NCBI RefSeq assembly: GCF_007747215.1
Contig: NZ_CP036273.1
Span: 806,001 to 870,000 of the forward strand
Direction: 5' to 3'
DNA: 64,000 nucleotides
Origin: Urbifossiella limnaea
Lineage (GTDB): Bacteria > Planctomycetota > Planctomycetia > Gemmatales > Gemmataceae
Part shown: positions 30,596 through 38,788 of the stretch, piece after piece
How the letters are laid out: the number at the start of each line of letters is the position of its first letter
Numbering within the stretch: the stretch's first letter is position 1
Position numbers and translations under genes: made by a program
Notes under the pieces: generated by a model
What the model was told of the DNA's origin: nothing
The model's input: only the letters and a program-made list of their open reading frames with translations
Database searches by the model: none

Positions 30596-33067
30596 ATGTC
30601 CGACACGAGTCTGTTCCTGTCCACGCGGCCGGCGTACCCGTGGTCCGCCGACCCGCTCGGGCTCCCCGCCCTCGGCGCCGTCGCGCTGCTGCTCGTGCTC
30701 CTCACCCTGTGGACGTACCTCGGCCACGCCAACGCCACCCGCCGGCGCGTGCTCGTCGTCATGGGGCTGCGCCTCGCCGCGCTCGCCGTCACGCTGCTCA
30801 CGGCGCTCCGCCCCAGCGTCGGCTTCCAGGAAGAACCCAAGGTTCCCTCGCTGCTGCTGATCGGCGTGGACACGTCGGAGAGCATGACGGTGAAGGACGA
30901 GGTGAACAACCAGCCGCGGGCCGAGGCCGTGCGGCGGGCGCTCGACCGCGCCAAACCGCTGCTCGACGAGCTGGCCGCCGAGCAGAACGTGAAGGTGGAA
31001 CTGTTCGCCTTCAGCACGCCCGACTTCTCGCCGGGCACGAGCCGCTACGAGGCCGACACGCCAAGCCTCGGCAAGCGCTCCGACTACGGCAGCTACCTCA
31101 ACAAGACCTACGACCACACGCAGGCCGAGCGCTTCGTCCGCGGCCACCTGCTGATCGGCGACGGGGCCGACAACGGCACCGCCTTCGCCGCCGCCGCCGA
31201 GGCCGCGCGGTGGGGCCGCCGCAACGTCCCCGTCACCACCTTCACCGTCGGCTCCGAGAGCACCACGGGCACCGCCCGCGACCTGTCCGTCGCCGCGCTC
31301 AGCCTCGACCCGTCGCCGGCGCCGGTGAAGACAGAAGTGACGGTCAACGCCCGCGTCCACGCCTACGGCTACGCCGGCACCCGCGTCCGCGCCCGCGTGC
31401 TGTTCGACGACAAGGAAGTCGCCGCCGAGGACGTGCCGCTGCCGAAGGACCGCGACAACGAGGTGAAGCTCGTCGTGAAGGCGCCGGAGAAGCCCGGCGA
31501 GGTGAAGGTGCGGGTGGAAGTGGGCCGCGACGTGGACGGCAAGATCGAGCCGCTGCCCGGCGAGGTGTCGGGGCTGAACAACCAGTCGGAGACGTACCTG
31601 ACCGTGACGAAGGAGGGCGTCCGCGTTCTCGTGATCGACCAGTACCGGCCCGAGAACGCCCGGCTGCTCGACGCGCTGCGCTCCGAGAAGCGGTTCGACG
31701 TGGTGGCGGTGTGGCGCCAGGCGGCGTTCCCCGCGTCGCCCGAGGACCGCGCGCTGCTCGACCTGGAGGCGCAGAACTACGACGTGGTGGTGGTCGGCAA
31801 CGTGTCCTACGAGCTGCTGGCGAGCGCCGACTCGAAGCTGCCCGAGCAGCTGGTCGAGCGCGTGACCAAGAAGGGGATGGGCCTGCTGTTCCTCGGCGGC
31901 GAGGCGGCGTTCACCGGCTTCCCGGCCGCGCCGGCGGCGCCGCCCGGGGCGCGGCCGTGGACGGTCGGCGACCTGCTCCCGGTGGTGCCGTCGCCCGGCG
32001 ACATCATCGAGACGGCGACGAAGGACGGCCGGCCGCTGAAGACCTACCAGACGGTGCCGACCGCAAAGGGGCTCGACGACAGCGTGCTGACACTCGACCG
32101 CGACCCGGCGAAGTCGCGCGAGCTGTGGGACCAGCTGAACGCCGGCGGCCGCCCGCCGCGGCCGCGGATCAGCGGCCTGGTTCGCATGTCGCGCAAGCCC
32201 GGGGCGACGCTCTACGCCTGGGCCACGAACGACGACGTCACCGTTCCCGCGGGGAGCATCCACGTCGAGAAGGGGAAGGAGAAGGGCGACGCGTTGCTGG
32301 TGGGCCACCAGATCGGCGAGGGGGCGAAGGGCCGGGTGCTGGCGTTCGGCGGGTACGACTCGTACCTGTGGGAGCGGCTCGGCCAGCCGAAAGCCCGACA
32401 GGGGACCGAGCTGCACCACCGGTTCTGGCGGCAGTGCGTGCTGTGGCTCGCGCACCAGGAGGAGGAAGAGGGCCAGGTATTCGCGCGGCCCGAGTTCCGC
32501 CGGCTGGCCGTGGCCGGCGACCAGACCATCCGCGTCGGCGTGAAGTCGGCGCTCGGCGGCGAGGAGGCGAACCCGGACATCGAAGTGAAGGTGCTGCCGC
32601 CGGGCTCGACGGACGAGGCGAAGGCGGCGCGGCAGACGCTGCTGCGCGACGCGAAGGGGTCGAAGGTGCTGTTCCGCCCGCCGTCGCCGGGCGAGTACAC
32701 GGTGGTCGTCACCGCGCCGCTGAAGGACAAGGACGGCAACGTGGTGCCGGGTCAGCGGCTGCGCGGCACGGCTCGGTTCCTGGCGTACCCGGAGGTGAGC
32801 GACGAGATGCTGAACGTGGCCGCCGACCACCGCTTCCTGGAGCGCCTGGCGACCGCGAGCGGCGGCAAGGCGCTGCGGTTGGAGGACCTGTCGGCGTTCC
32901 TGCGGGAGCTGAAGGGTCAGCCGCTCGAGGTGCTGAAGCCGAAGCCGCGCTACCTGCCGGACTGGCGGCGGAACCACTCGAAGGGTTTTCTTCCGGCGTG
33001 GCTGGTGCTGTTCGTGACGCTCCTGGGCGTCGAGTGGGGTCTGCGCCGGTACTGGGGGATGGTGTGA
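30596..33067 (+). CDS. Membrane protein with von Willebrand-type A domain
   Basis: This 823-residue protein has two N-terminal membrane helices (22-43 and 52-71), a von Willebrand A-type domain with metal-site motif DTSESM at 92-97, and a last helix near 800 (FLPAWLVLFVTLLGVEWGLRRYW). After the A domain follow beta-rich segments around residues 240-340, then a region with a glutamine-amidotransferase-like layout around GVRVLVIDQYRPENARLLDAL and DVVVVGNVSYELLASADSKLPEQLVERVTKKGMGLLFLGGEAAFTG. It is typical of large planctomycete membrane proteins that combine a vWA domain with a class I amidotransferase-like fold, whose function is unknown. Orientation suggests the bulk faces the periplasm. 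The next small gene overlaps its stop with a GTGA junction. A -10-like box six bases before the ATG is noted separately. Confidence 0.85.
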   Translation: MSDTSLFLSTRPAYPWSADPLGLPALGAVALLLVLLTLWTYLGHANATRRRVLVVMGLRLAALAVTLLTALRPSVGFQEEPKVPSLLLIGVDTSESMTVKDEVNNQPRAEAVRRALDRAKPLLDELAAEQNVKVELFAFSTPDFSPGTSRYEADTPSLGKRSDYGSYLNKTYDHTQAERFVRGHLLIGDGADNGTAFAAAAEAARWGRRNVPVTTFTVGSESTTGTARDLSVAALSLDPSPAPVKTEVTVNARVHAYGYAGTRVRARVLFDDKEVAAEDVPLPKDRDNEVKLVVKAPEKPGEVKVRVEVGRDVDGKIEPLPGEVSGLNNQSETYLTVTKEGVRVLVIDQYRPENARLLDALRSEKRFDVVAVWRQAAFPASPEDRALLDLEAQNYDVVVVGNVSYELLASADSKLPEQLVERVTKKGMGLLFLGGEAAFTGFPAAPAAPPGARPWTVGDLLPVVPSPGDIIETATKDGRPLKTYQTVPTAKGLDDSVLTLDRDPAKSRELWDQLNAGGRPPRPRISGLVRMSRKPGATLYAWATNDDVTVPAGSIHVEKGKEKGDALLVGHQIGEGAKGRVLAFGGYDSYLWERLGQPKARQGTELHHRFWRQCVLWLAHQEEEEGQVFARPEFRRLAVAGDQTIRVGVKSALGGEEANPDIEVKVLPPGSTDEAKAARQTLLRDAKGSKVLFRPPSPGEYTVVVTAPLKDKDGNVVPGQRLRGTARFLAYPEVSDEMLNVAADHRFLERLATASGGKALRLEDLSAFLRELKGQPLEVLKPKPRYLPDWRRNHSKGFLPAWLVLFVTLLGVEWGLRRYWGMV

Positions 33068-33552
33068 ACGACGCATCCGACCGCGCAACTCGGACGTGGT
33101 CAGGCGACTGGCGTAACCGGGTTATTGTCCGCGTCCGGGCGCTCGGCTATCCGTCAGTGGCGGCATTCCTGGAGAGCATCCCGGCCGAGACCTATAAAGC
33201 AGCGTCAGACCGACTCGGCGACGACGTGGCTCCGATCCAGTTAGAACTCGCGCAGTTCGCAGAAGCCCGGCGCTCGGGCACAGTTCGCGCGGCGGCAATG
33301 GATTCGTTGGTTCGGGAAGCAACCCAGCACATTCCCGGCGGCTGGCCCGATGATCCGGTAGGGCATTTCGGCCTCGGCGGCGTGTACGTCTGCTGGGCGA
33401 TTCGAGTGGAAGATGTGCAGGTGGCCCTGAGAGCGAAGGCCGACGCCGTGTGGGCGGCGCTGACGGCTCTCTCGCCGCCGGCCGGGTGGCTCCCGACGCG
33501 CGTCGATGACCCGCTGATTGTCGCGGCATTTGACAGCGGTTGGCCGCCGTGA
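33064..33552 (+). CDS. Small protein of unknown function
   Basis: This 162-residue protein starts with a GTG that overlaps the stop codon of the membrane protein gene by four bases. The sequence has no signal peptide or membrane helix. A mid-part GGWPDDPVGHFGLGGVYVCWAIRVEDVQ and a long acidic-basic helix (SDRLGDDVAPIQLELAQFAEARRSGTVRAAAMDSLVREATQHI) suggest a compact alpha/beta protein. I do not recognise the family. The codon use is less extreme in GC than neighbours, with AGA, TTA, ATT and GCA codons that are scarce elsewhere in the window, so recent acquisition is possible. The overlap shows that it can be translated with the upstream gene, but a different origin is not excluded. It is followed by 136 bases containing the candidate start region of a toxin-antitoxin pair. 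Confidence 0.65.
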   Translation: MNDASDRATRTWSGDWRNRVIVRVRALGYPSVAAFLESIPAETYKAASDRLGDDVAPIQLELAQFAEARRSGTVRAAAMDSLVREATQHIPGGWPDDPVGHFGLGGVYVCWAIRVEDVQVALRAKADAVWAALTALSPPAGWLPTRVDDPLIVAAFDSGWPP

Positions 33553-33648
33553 TCCGCGCCCCGCGTCGGGCCTCGCTGACTCGGCCCGAACTACGAAGCA
33601 AGGTGGGAATGTGAGTCTGATCCTGCCCCCGTAGTCGGGGAGATGGAG

Positions 33649-33654
33649 TAAGAT
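33649..33654 (+). promoter_or_regulatory. Candidate -10 box before the antitoxin gene
   Basis: TAAGAT lies about 35 bases before the ATG at 33689. A matching -35 box is not clear. It is plausible for the toxin-antitoxin pair, whose promoters are usually near the antitoxin start and autoregulated. Confidence 0.3.
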
Positions 33655-33688
33655 GGGTGCGACAACTGGTCGCACCCGGGAGGGCGGC

Positions 33689-33913
33689 ATGGCGGTGACG
33701 ATGGAGGAATTCGGGATCGACCGGCTGACCGTCGATCAGCGGCTCGAACTGCTCGGGTTGATCTGGGACAGCGTGACGGCGGGCGGGGTGCCGACGCCGA
33801 TCCCCGACTGGCACCGTCGCGAACTTGACCGGCGGATTGCGGCCGCGGACGCGGACCCCGGCGCGGCTCGGCCGTGGGCGGAGGTCCGCGTCCGTCTGTT
33901 GGGTGGGCCGTGA
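33689..33913 (+). CDS. Antitoxin-like addiction module protein
   Basis: This 74-residue protein is of the putative addiction module component type, with MEEFGIDRLTVDQRLELLGLIWDSV near its start and an ending PDWHRRELDRRIAAADADPGAARPWAEVRVRLL. The LTVDQRLELLGLIWDSV helix is a recognised signature of small antitoxins encoded beside RelE/ParE-type toxins. The ATG at 33689 follows GGGAGGGCGG, a strong ribosome binding site; a longer in-frame start at 33653 would add a tail that does not fit the family. The stop overlaps the start of the next gene by four bases (GTGA), so antitoxin and toxin are co-translated, the classic order with antitoxin first. It would neutralise the toxin by binding and likely represses their common promoter. 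Confidence 0.85.
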   Translation: MAVTMEEFGIDRLTVDQRLELLGLIWDSVTAGGVPTPIPDWHRRELDRRIAAADADPGAARPWAEVRVRLLGGP

Positions 33914-34206
33914 GCCTGCCGGTCGTCGTCCGCCCCGAGGCCGACGACGACATCGTCGCGGCCCGCGCCTGGTACGACGAGCAGGGGGCCGGGCTGGGTG
34001 CGAGGTTCGCGGCCCGGCTGGCCGCGGTGATCGACCGGCTCAGCGACGTGCCCGAACTGTACGGCGAGGTCGGCCCCGGGGTGCGGGCCGCGACGGTCGC
34101 CCGCTTCCCGTACGTCGTCTACTACCGGCCGTTCGCCGACCGGGTCGAGGTGCTGGCCGTGCTCCACGGCAGTCGCGACCCGGCCGCGTGGCAAGGCCGC
34201 GCCTGA
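33910..34206 (+). CDS. RelE/ParE-family toxin
   Basis: This 98-residue protein has the signature of RelE/ParE toxins: PVVVRPEADDDIVAARAWYDEQGAGLGARFAARLAAVIDRLSDVPELYGEVGPGVRAATVARFPYVVYYRPFADRVEVLAVLHGSRDPAAW. The alternating beta-strand end VVYYR and VEVLAVLHGSRDP is characteristic. ParE members poison DNA gyrase, while RelE members cut mRNA on ribosomes; the RFPYVVYYR and ALHGSRDP pattern is shared and the target is not decided here. The GTG start overlaps the antitoxin stop codon by four bases. Such small modules are often mobile or stabilise genome regions. Immediately downstream is a 164-base gap to the next gene, which is unrelated. Confidence 0.88.
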   Translation: MSLPVVVRPEADDDIVAARAWYDEQGAGLGARFAARLAAVIDRLSDVPELYGEVGPGVRAATVARFPYVVYYRPFADRVEVLAVLHGSRDPAAWQGRA

Positions 34207-34370
34207 CACCCCCCTTCTCCGCCGCCGACGCGCCGTGTGTCCTTCGCCCAGGCCACCCGCCCCCGGAGCACTTCCCATGCGCCATCGCCCCGCCGCCCGG
34301 GCCGCCCGCCGAATACCATGACCCGGCGGCGATGCGGGGCGGCGGGCGCCGCGGCCGGCGGGGGCGGGTG

Positions 34371-35591
34371 ATGCACGTCCTGTTCGTCCACCCGAATTTC
34401 CCCGCTCAGTTCGGCCCGGTCGCGTTCCGCCTCGCCGCCACGCCGGGAGTGCGCTGTACGTTCGTGTCGCAGAAGCGGGAGGGCGTGTTCCGCGGCGTGC
34501 GCTGCCTCAAGTACGCCCCCCGCGGCGGCGCCACCGAGAAGACGCACTACTGCAGCCGCACCTTCGAGAACGCCACCTGGCACGCCACCGCCGTCTACGA
34601 GGCGCTGGCCGCCGCCCCGGACGTGCGGCCGGACCTCGTCGTCGGGCACAGCGGGTTCGGGTCCACGCTGTTCCTCCGCGACCTGTACCCCGGCGTGCCG
34701 GTCGTCAACCTGTTCGAGTACTTCTACCACGCTTCCGACTCCGACCTCGACTTCCGCCCCGACTTCCCGCCACGCCCCGCCGACCGCCTCCGCGCCCGCG
34801 CCCGCAACGCCATGATCCTCCTCGACCTGGAGAACTGCAACCGCGGGTACTGCCCCACGGCGTGGCAGCTCGGCCGCTTCCCCGCCGCCTACCGCCCCAA
34901 GCTCCGCACCCTGTTCGACGGCGTCGACACGACCGTGTGGAGGCCCGACCCGGCGGCGCCGCGGCGCGTCGGCGGGCGGGCCGTGCCGCCGGGGGTGAAG
35001 CTCGTGAGCTACGTGTCGCGCGGGTTCGAGTCGATGCGCGGGTTCGACGTGTTCATGCGTGCCGCCAAGATCGTGTGCGACCGCCGCGCCGACGTGCTGT
35101 TCGCGGTCGTGGGGCAGGACCGCGTGTGCTACGGCGGCGACGAGCGGTTCACCGGCGGGAAGACGTTCAAGGAGTGGGTGCTGGCCCAGGACCGCTACGA
35201 CCCCGACCGCTTCGTCTTCCCCGGCCTGCTCCCCGAGCCGGAGCTGGCGGCGCTCTTCGCGGCGACGGACCTGCACGTGTACCTCACGGTGCCGTTCGTG
35301 CTGTCGTGGTCGGTGTTCAACGCCCTGGCGTGCGGCGCGGTCGTGCTCGCCTCCGACACCGCCCCGGTCCGCGAGGTGATCGAGCCGGGCCGGACCGGCC
35401 TCGTGGCGCCGTTCTTCGACCCCGGCGCGTTCGCGGATTCCATCTGCGCCGTGCTCGACGACCCGGCGAAGTACCGGCACCTGGGCGCCGCCGGCGCCGC
35501 GCTGGTCCGCGAGAAGTACGCCGTGGACGTGTGCGTGCCCGAGTTCCTGCGGCTGTGCGCGGAGGTGCGGGGGATTCCCGGCCCCGGCTGA
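34371..35591 (+). CDS. Glycosyltransferase with a substituted donor-site glutamate
   Basis: This 406-residue protein starts with MHVLFVHPNFPAQFGPVAFRLAA and is a GT4-type enzyme of the group with an extended N-terminal domain (PF12000 type). It has typical phrases such as DLVVGHSGFGSTLFLRDLYPGVPVVNLFEYFYH, SYVSRGFESMRGFDVFMRAA and VFPGLLPEPELAALFAATDLHVYLTVPFVLSWSVFNALACGAVVLASDTAPVREVI. In the family the last stretch normally reads SWSLLEAMACG, with a Glu that helps bind the nucleotide sugar. Here it is SWSVFNALACG, with Asn 317 in that position, so donor recognition or activity could be changed. The ATG at 34371 is the best start, directly before the first strand. It stands alone between a toxin gene and a kinase gene; the sugar and acceptor are unknown. 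Confidence 0.85.
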   Translation: MHVLFVHPNFPAQFGPVAFRLAATPGVRCTFVSQKREGVFRGVRCLKYAPRGGATEKTHYCSRTFENATWHATAVYEALAAAPDVRPDLVVGHSGFGSTLFLRDLYPGVPVVNLFEYFYHASDSDLDFRPDFPPRPADRLRARARNAMILLDLENCNRGYCPTAWQLGRFPAAYRPKLRTLFDGVDTTVWRPDPAAPRRVGGRAVPPGVKLVSYVSRGFESMRGFDVFMRAAKIVCDRRADVLFAVVGQDRVCYGGDERFTGGKTFKEWVLAQDRYDPDRFVFPGLLPEPELAALFAATDLHVYLTVPFVLSWSVFNALACGAVVLASDTAPVREVIEPGRTGLVAPFFDPGAFADSICAVLDDPAKYRHLGAAGAALVREKYAVDVCVPEFLRLCAEVRGIPGPG

Positions 35592-35664
35592 ACAGGGGGG
35601 TGGACGCGAGCCGTCCGGCGTGTCATTCTGACCGCCACCGCTCCGCCGCCCCGGGGACGCCGCG

Positions 35665-38400
35665 ATGAACCCGCCCCTCGACCCGCAGCCCAACCCCGCC
35701 GACGACCCCGACCGTACCACCGACCTCCCCGCGGCGCCGGACACGCCGCGCGCCGCCGACACCCCGCGCGACCCGGCGCCGGCCGACGACCCGCTCGGCA
35801 CCGGCGCCCACGTCCCGTCCGGCGACACCGACCCGCTCGCCACCGGCGCGTACCGCGACACCGACCCGGCCTCGCCCGGCGTGCCCGGCGCGCCGGCGGT
35901 GCCGGGGTACGTCATCCTCGGCGAGCTCGGCAAGGGCGGCATGGGCGTGGTGTACAAGGCCCGGCAGACGGGGCTGAACCGCGTCGTCGCGCTGAAGATG
36001 ATCCTGGCCGGCCCGCACGCCGCGCCCGCGGCGGTGGCCCGGTTCCTGTCCGAGGCCCGCGCCGTCGCGCGGTTCCAGCACCCGAACGTGGTGCAGATCT
36101 TCGACGTCGGCGAGGCCGCGGGGCTGCCGTACTTCGCGCTCGAGTTCGTGGACGGGCCGACGCTCGCGAAGCAGATCGGCCGCGCCCCCACGCCGCCGGC
36201 CTACGCCGCCGCCGTGGCCGAGGAGCTGGCCCGCGCCGTCGCCTACGCCCACGCGCAGGGGGTGGTCCACCGCGACCTGAAGCCGGCGAACGTGCTCCTC
36301 GCCCCGGACGGCACCGCGAAGGTCACCGACTTCGGCCTCGCCAAGTACGACGACGACAGCGGGCAGACGCAGACCGGCCAGATCCTCGGCACCCCGAGCT
36401 ACATGGCCCCCGAGCAGGCCGAGGGCCGCGACGACGTGGGGCCGCCGGCCGACGTGTACGCGCTCGGCGCGATCCTGTACGACCTGCTCACCGGCCGGCC
36501 GCCGTTCGTCGGGGCCAGCGCCATCGACACCATCAGCCAGGTCCGCACCCGCGAGCCGGTGCCGCCGCGGCAGCTGGCCGCCGGCGTGCCGCGCGACCTG
36601 GAGACGGTCTGCCTCAAGTGCCTCCAGAAGGACCCCGCGCGCCGCTACGCCTCGGCCGCGGCCGTGGCCGACGACCTGAGGCGGTTCCGCGCCGGCGAGC
36701 CGATCGTGGCCCGGCCGGTGTCGGCGGCGGAGAAGGCGTGGCGGTGGGCGCGGCGGAACCCGGTCGGGGCGCTGGCCGCGGCGCTGGCGGCGGTCGTGTT
36801 CTTCGGCGGGCCGGTCGTGGCGTGGCAGATGTACCAGCTCGCCGGCAGCGAGCGCACCGCCCGTACCCAGGCCGAGCAGGACCGCGACGCCAAGGAGAAG
36901 GCCCGCGCCGCCGAGGAGGTGGCGAAGGTGGAGGCGGTGCGGAACGCGACCGCCGCGTACAACCAGCAGAACCACGCCCTCAAGACGATCCGCACCGTGC
37001 TCCTGTCGGTCGACGACATGATGCGCGACAAGGCGAGCCTGGCCCCGGTGCGGCTGAAGGTCCTCGACGCGATGCTCAAGGAGCTGAACGAGGTGAAGGT
37101 GATCGCGGCCCGCGACCCGTTCCAGACGGAGGACGGCCGCGTGCTGCCGCCGGGGCGGATGGCCAACCAGAACGAGGCCGTCGGCAAGAGCCGCATCGGC
37201 GAGACGTACCTCAAGGCCGGCAAGGTGGACGAGGCCGGGCCGTGGCTGGCCGAGGCGCTGAAGGTCTACCGCGTCGAGCTGGCCGCCGTGCCGGACGAGC
37301 CGCACACGCTGCGGAACGTCGCGGCGCTGGCCAACATGAACTCGGACGTCAAGCTCCGCCTCGGCGACGCCGCCGCGGCCCGGGCGCTGCGCGCCGAGTC
37401 GCTGAAGCTGCGGCAGGAGCGGCTCAAGATCCTCACCGCGCGGTCGATCGCGGCGGACAAGAAGCAACAGGACACGGCCGAGAACGTGCGCCTCCTCGCC
37501 GCCGAGGACGTGGCCACCTCGTTCCGCCTCATCGCCGACGTGGACGTGCTCCTCGGCGACCCCGCGGCCGCGGTCGAGGGGTACCTCGCCGCCGAGGCCG
37601 CGTTCGCCGCGCTGCCGGAGGAGCGCCGCCGGCTGCTGCGCGTCCGCCGCGAGCGCGCCGCCGTACAGGACTGGCTCGGCGACGCGCGCGTGAAGACCGG
37701 CGACCCGGCCGCCGCGGAGGCGTGCTACCGCGCCGCCCTCGCCGAGCGCGAGGAGCTGGCCCGCGTCACGAACCACCCCGTGGCCGGGCCCGTGGCCCGC
37801 GCCGACGCCGCGCTGTCGCGGATGACGCTCGGCGACTTCTTCCTCACCGTCCGCAACCAGCGCGGCGCCGCGGCCGCGGAGTACGCCGCGGCGCACCGCG
37901 AGTTCGCCGCACTGAACAAGCTCGACCCGGACAGCCTGCCGGTCCGCCGCGGCCTCGGGCACACGCACTACCGCCTCGGGGGCACCGCGACCGACCCGAC
38001 GGAGGCCAAGGCGCACTTCGCCGACGCGCTCAAGGTGCGGGAGGTGCTCGGCAAGATCGACCCGAAGGACACCCAGGCGCAGTTCGAGCTGCTGACGGCG
38101 CTCGGCCGGGTGGGCCGGGCGGCGGACGCGGAGAAGCTGGCCGACCGTCTGAAGGCGCTGGCCCCGCGCGACCCGCGGGTGCTGTTCCAGGTCGCTTGCG
38201 GGCTGTCGGTCGCGGCCGGCGGCACTACCGGCGCCGACGCCGCCCGGCTCCGCGACAAGACGCTCGACGCCCTGGACAGGCTCGCCGCCGCCGGCTGGAG
38301 GGACGGCCACGCCCTCGACACCGACCCCGACCTCGCCGCCGTGCGTGCCGACCCGCGGTTCGCAGCCGTCCGCGCCAAGGTGCCCGCCCCGAAACGCTGA
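35665..38400 (+). CDS. Ser/Thr protein kinase with TPR-like C-terminal domain
   Basis: This 911-residue protein has an acidic, disordered N-terminal region (1-80), a kinase domain (82-345) and a membrane helix (367-386). A long helical C-terminal part follows, with a predicted coiled region (AEQDRDAKEKARAAEEVAKVEAVRNATAAYNQQNHALKTIRTVL). The kinase has GKGGMGVVYKAR at 89-100, catalytic Lys 111, HRD at 202-204, DFG at 222-224 and GTPSYMAPEQ at 242. The C-terminal region has TPR-like repeats (e.g. AGPWLAEALKVYRVELAAVPDEPHTLRNVAALANM, ARAAYNQ... and GDPAAAEACYRAALAEREELARV), probably outside the membrane, where they may bind partners. The kinase faces the cytoplasm. It is followed by a hairpin and a 388-base gap before the giant gene. 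No direct substrate is evident, but its position near the surface-protein gene is suggestive. Confidence 0.9.
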   Translation: MNPPLDPQPNPADDPDRTTDLPAAPDTPRAADTPRDPAPADDPLGTGAHVPSGDTDPLATGAYRDTDPASPGVPGAPAVPGYVILGELGKGGMGVVYKARQTGLNRVVALKMILAGPHAAPAAVARFLSEARAVARFQHPNVVQIFDVGEAAGLPYFALEFVDGPTLAKQIGRAPTPPAYAAAVAEELARAVAYAHAQGVVHRDLKPANVLLAPDGTAKVTDFGLAKYDDDSGQTQTGQILGTPSYMAPEQAEGRDDVGPPADVYALGAILYDLLTGRPPFVGASAIDTISQVRTREPVPPRQLAAGVPRDLETVCLKCLQKDPARRYASAAAVADDLRRFRAGEPIVARPVSAAEKAWRWARRNPVGALAAALAAVVFFGGPVVAWQMYQLAGSERTARTQAEQDRDAKEKARAAEEVAKVEAVRNATAAYNQQNHALKTIRTVLLSVDDMMRDKASLAPVRLKVLDAMLKELNEVKVIAARDPFQTEDGRVLPPGRMANQNEAVGKSRIGETYLKAGKVDEAGPWLAEALKVYRVELAAVPDEPHTLRNVAALANMNSDVKLRLGDAAAARALRAESLKLRQERLKILTARSIAADKKQQDTAENVRLLAAEDVATSFRLIADVDVLLGDPAAAVEGYLAAEAAFAALPEERRRLLRVRRERAAVQDWLGDARVKTGDPAAAEACYRAALAEREELARVTNHPVAGPVARADAALSRMTLGDFFLTVRNQRGAAAAEYAAAHREFAALNKLDPDSLPVRRGLGHTHYRLGGTATDPTEAKAHFADALKVREVLGKIDPKDTQAQFELLTALGRVGRAADAEKLADRLKALAPRDPRVLFQVACGLSVAAGGTTGADAARLRDKTLDALDRLAAAGWRDGHALDTDPDLAAVRADPRFAAVRAKVPAPKR

Positions 38401-38788
38401 CCGGCGTCGGAATGGTGCAAATTCTTGTTTCCGCCGCACCCCACCCGGGTCGCGGAAACAAGTGCGTCGCTCAAACCGACGCCTGCCCCGACACCGTGCG
38501 CGATCAAAGTCGATAGCCAAATTGTGGTTACGGCTGGGCCAGGCCCATTCCCGCGACCCATCCGTCGCGCACGTTTCGATTTGTTCACGGTCACAGAATT
38601 CTCAGAATTGTCGCCGACACGGGCTTGATCGTACGCCGATTTTTGGGAGAATCGCACGTATTCCGTTGGTCCGGATGCGCCGGTCGCGCGAATTTTCCGG
38701 CCGTGTCCGATTTTCGACTCGTGCTCGCTGATACCGGTAGGCGCCGTGCCGCTCCCGGCCGTCGCTCGCCCCGTGCCGGAGATCGCCC
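38401..38788. other. Intergenic region upstream of the giant gene
   Basis: These 388 bases contain no convincing gene. They are notably AT-richer than the coding flanks. A hairpin lies at 38424-38462 after the kinase stop. TTGATC at 38625-38630 followed after 16 bases by GAGAAT at 38647-38652 is a weak promoter candidate for the giant gene. A CAGAATTCTCAGAATTG near-palindrome lies at 38594-38610 and could be an operator site. Confidence 0.45.
38424..38462 (+). terminator. Hairpin after the TPR kinase
   Basis: An 11-bp perfect stem (CTTGTTTCCGC at 38424-38434 and its complement at 38452-38462) with a 17-base loop lies 24 bases after the kinase stop. It could be an intrinsic terminator, though no T-run follows. 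Confidence 0.55.

Noticed and set aside
33653-33688. Longer start for the antitoxin at 33653
   Set aside because: The twelve extra residues do not fit the family and the strong ribosome binding site is at the ATG at 33689.
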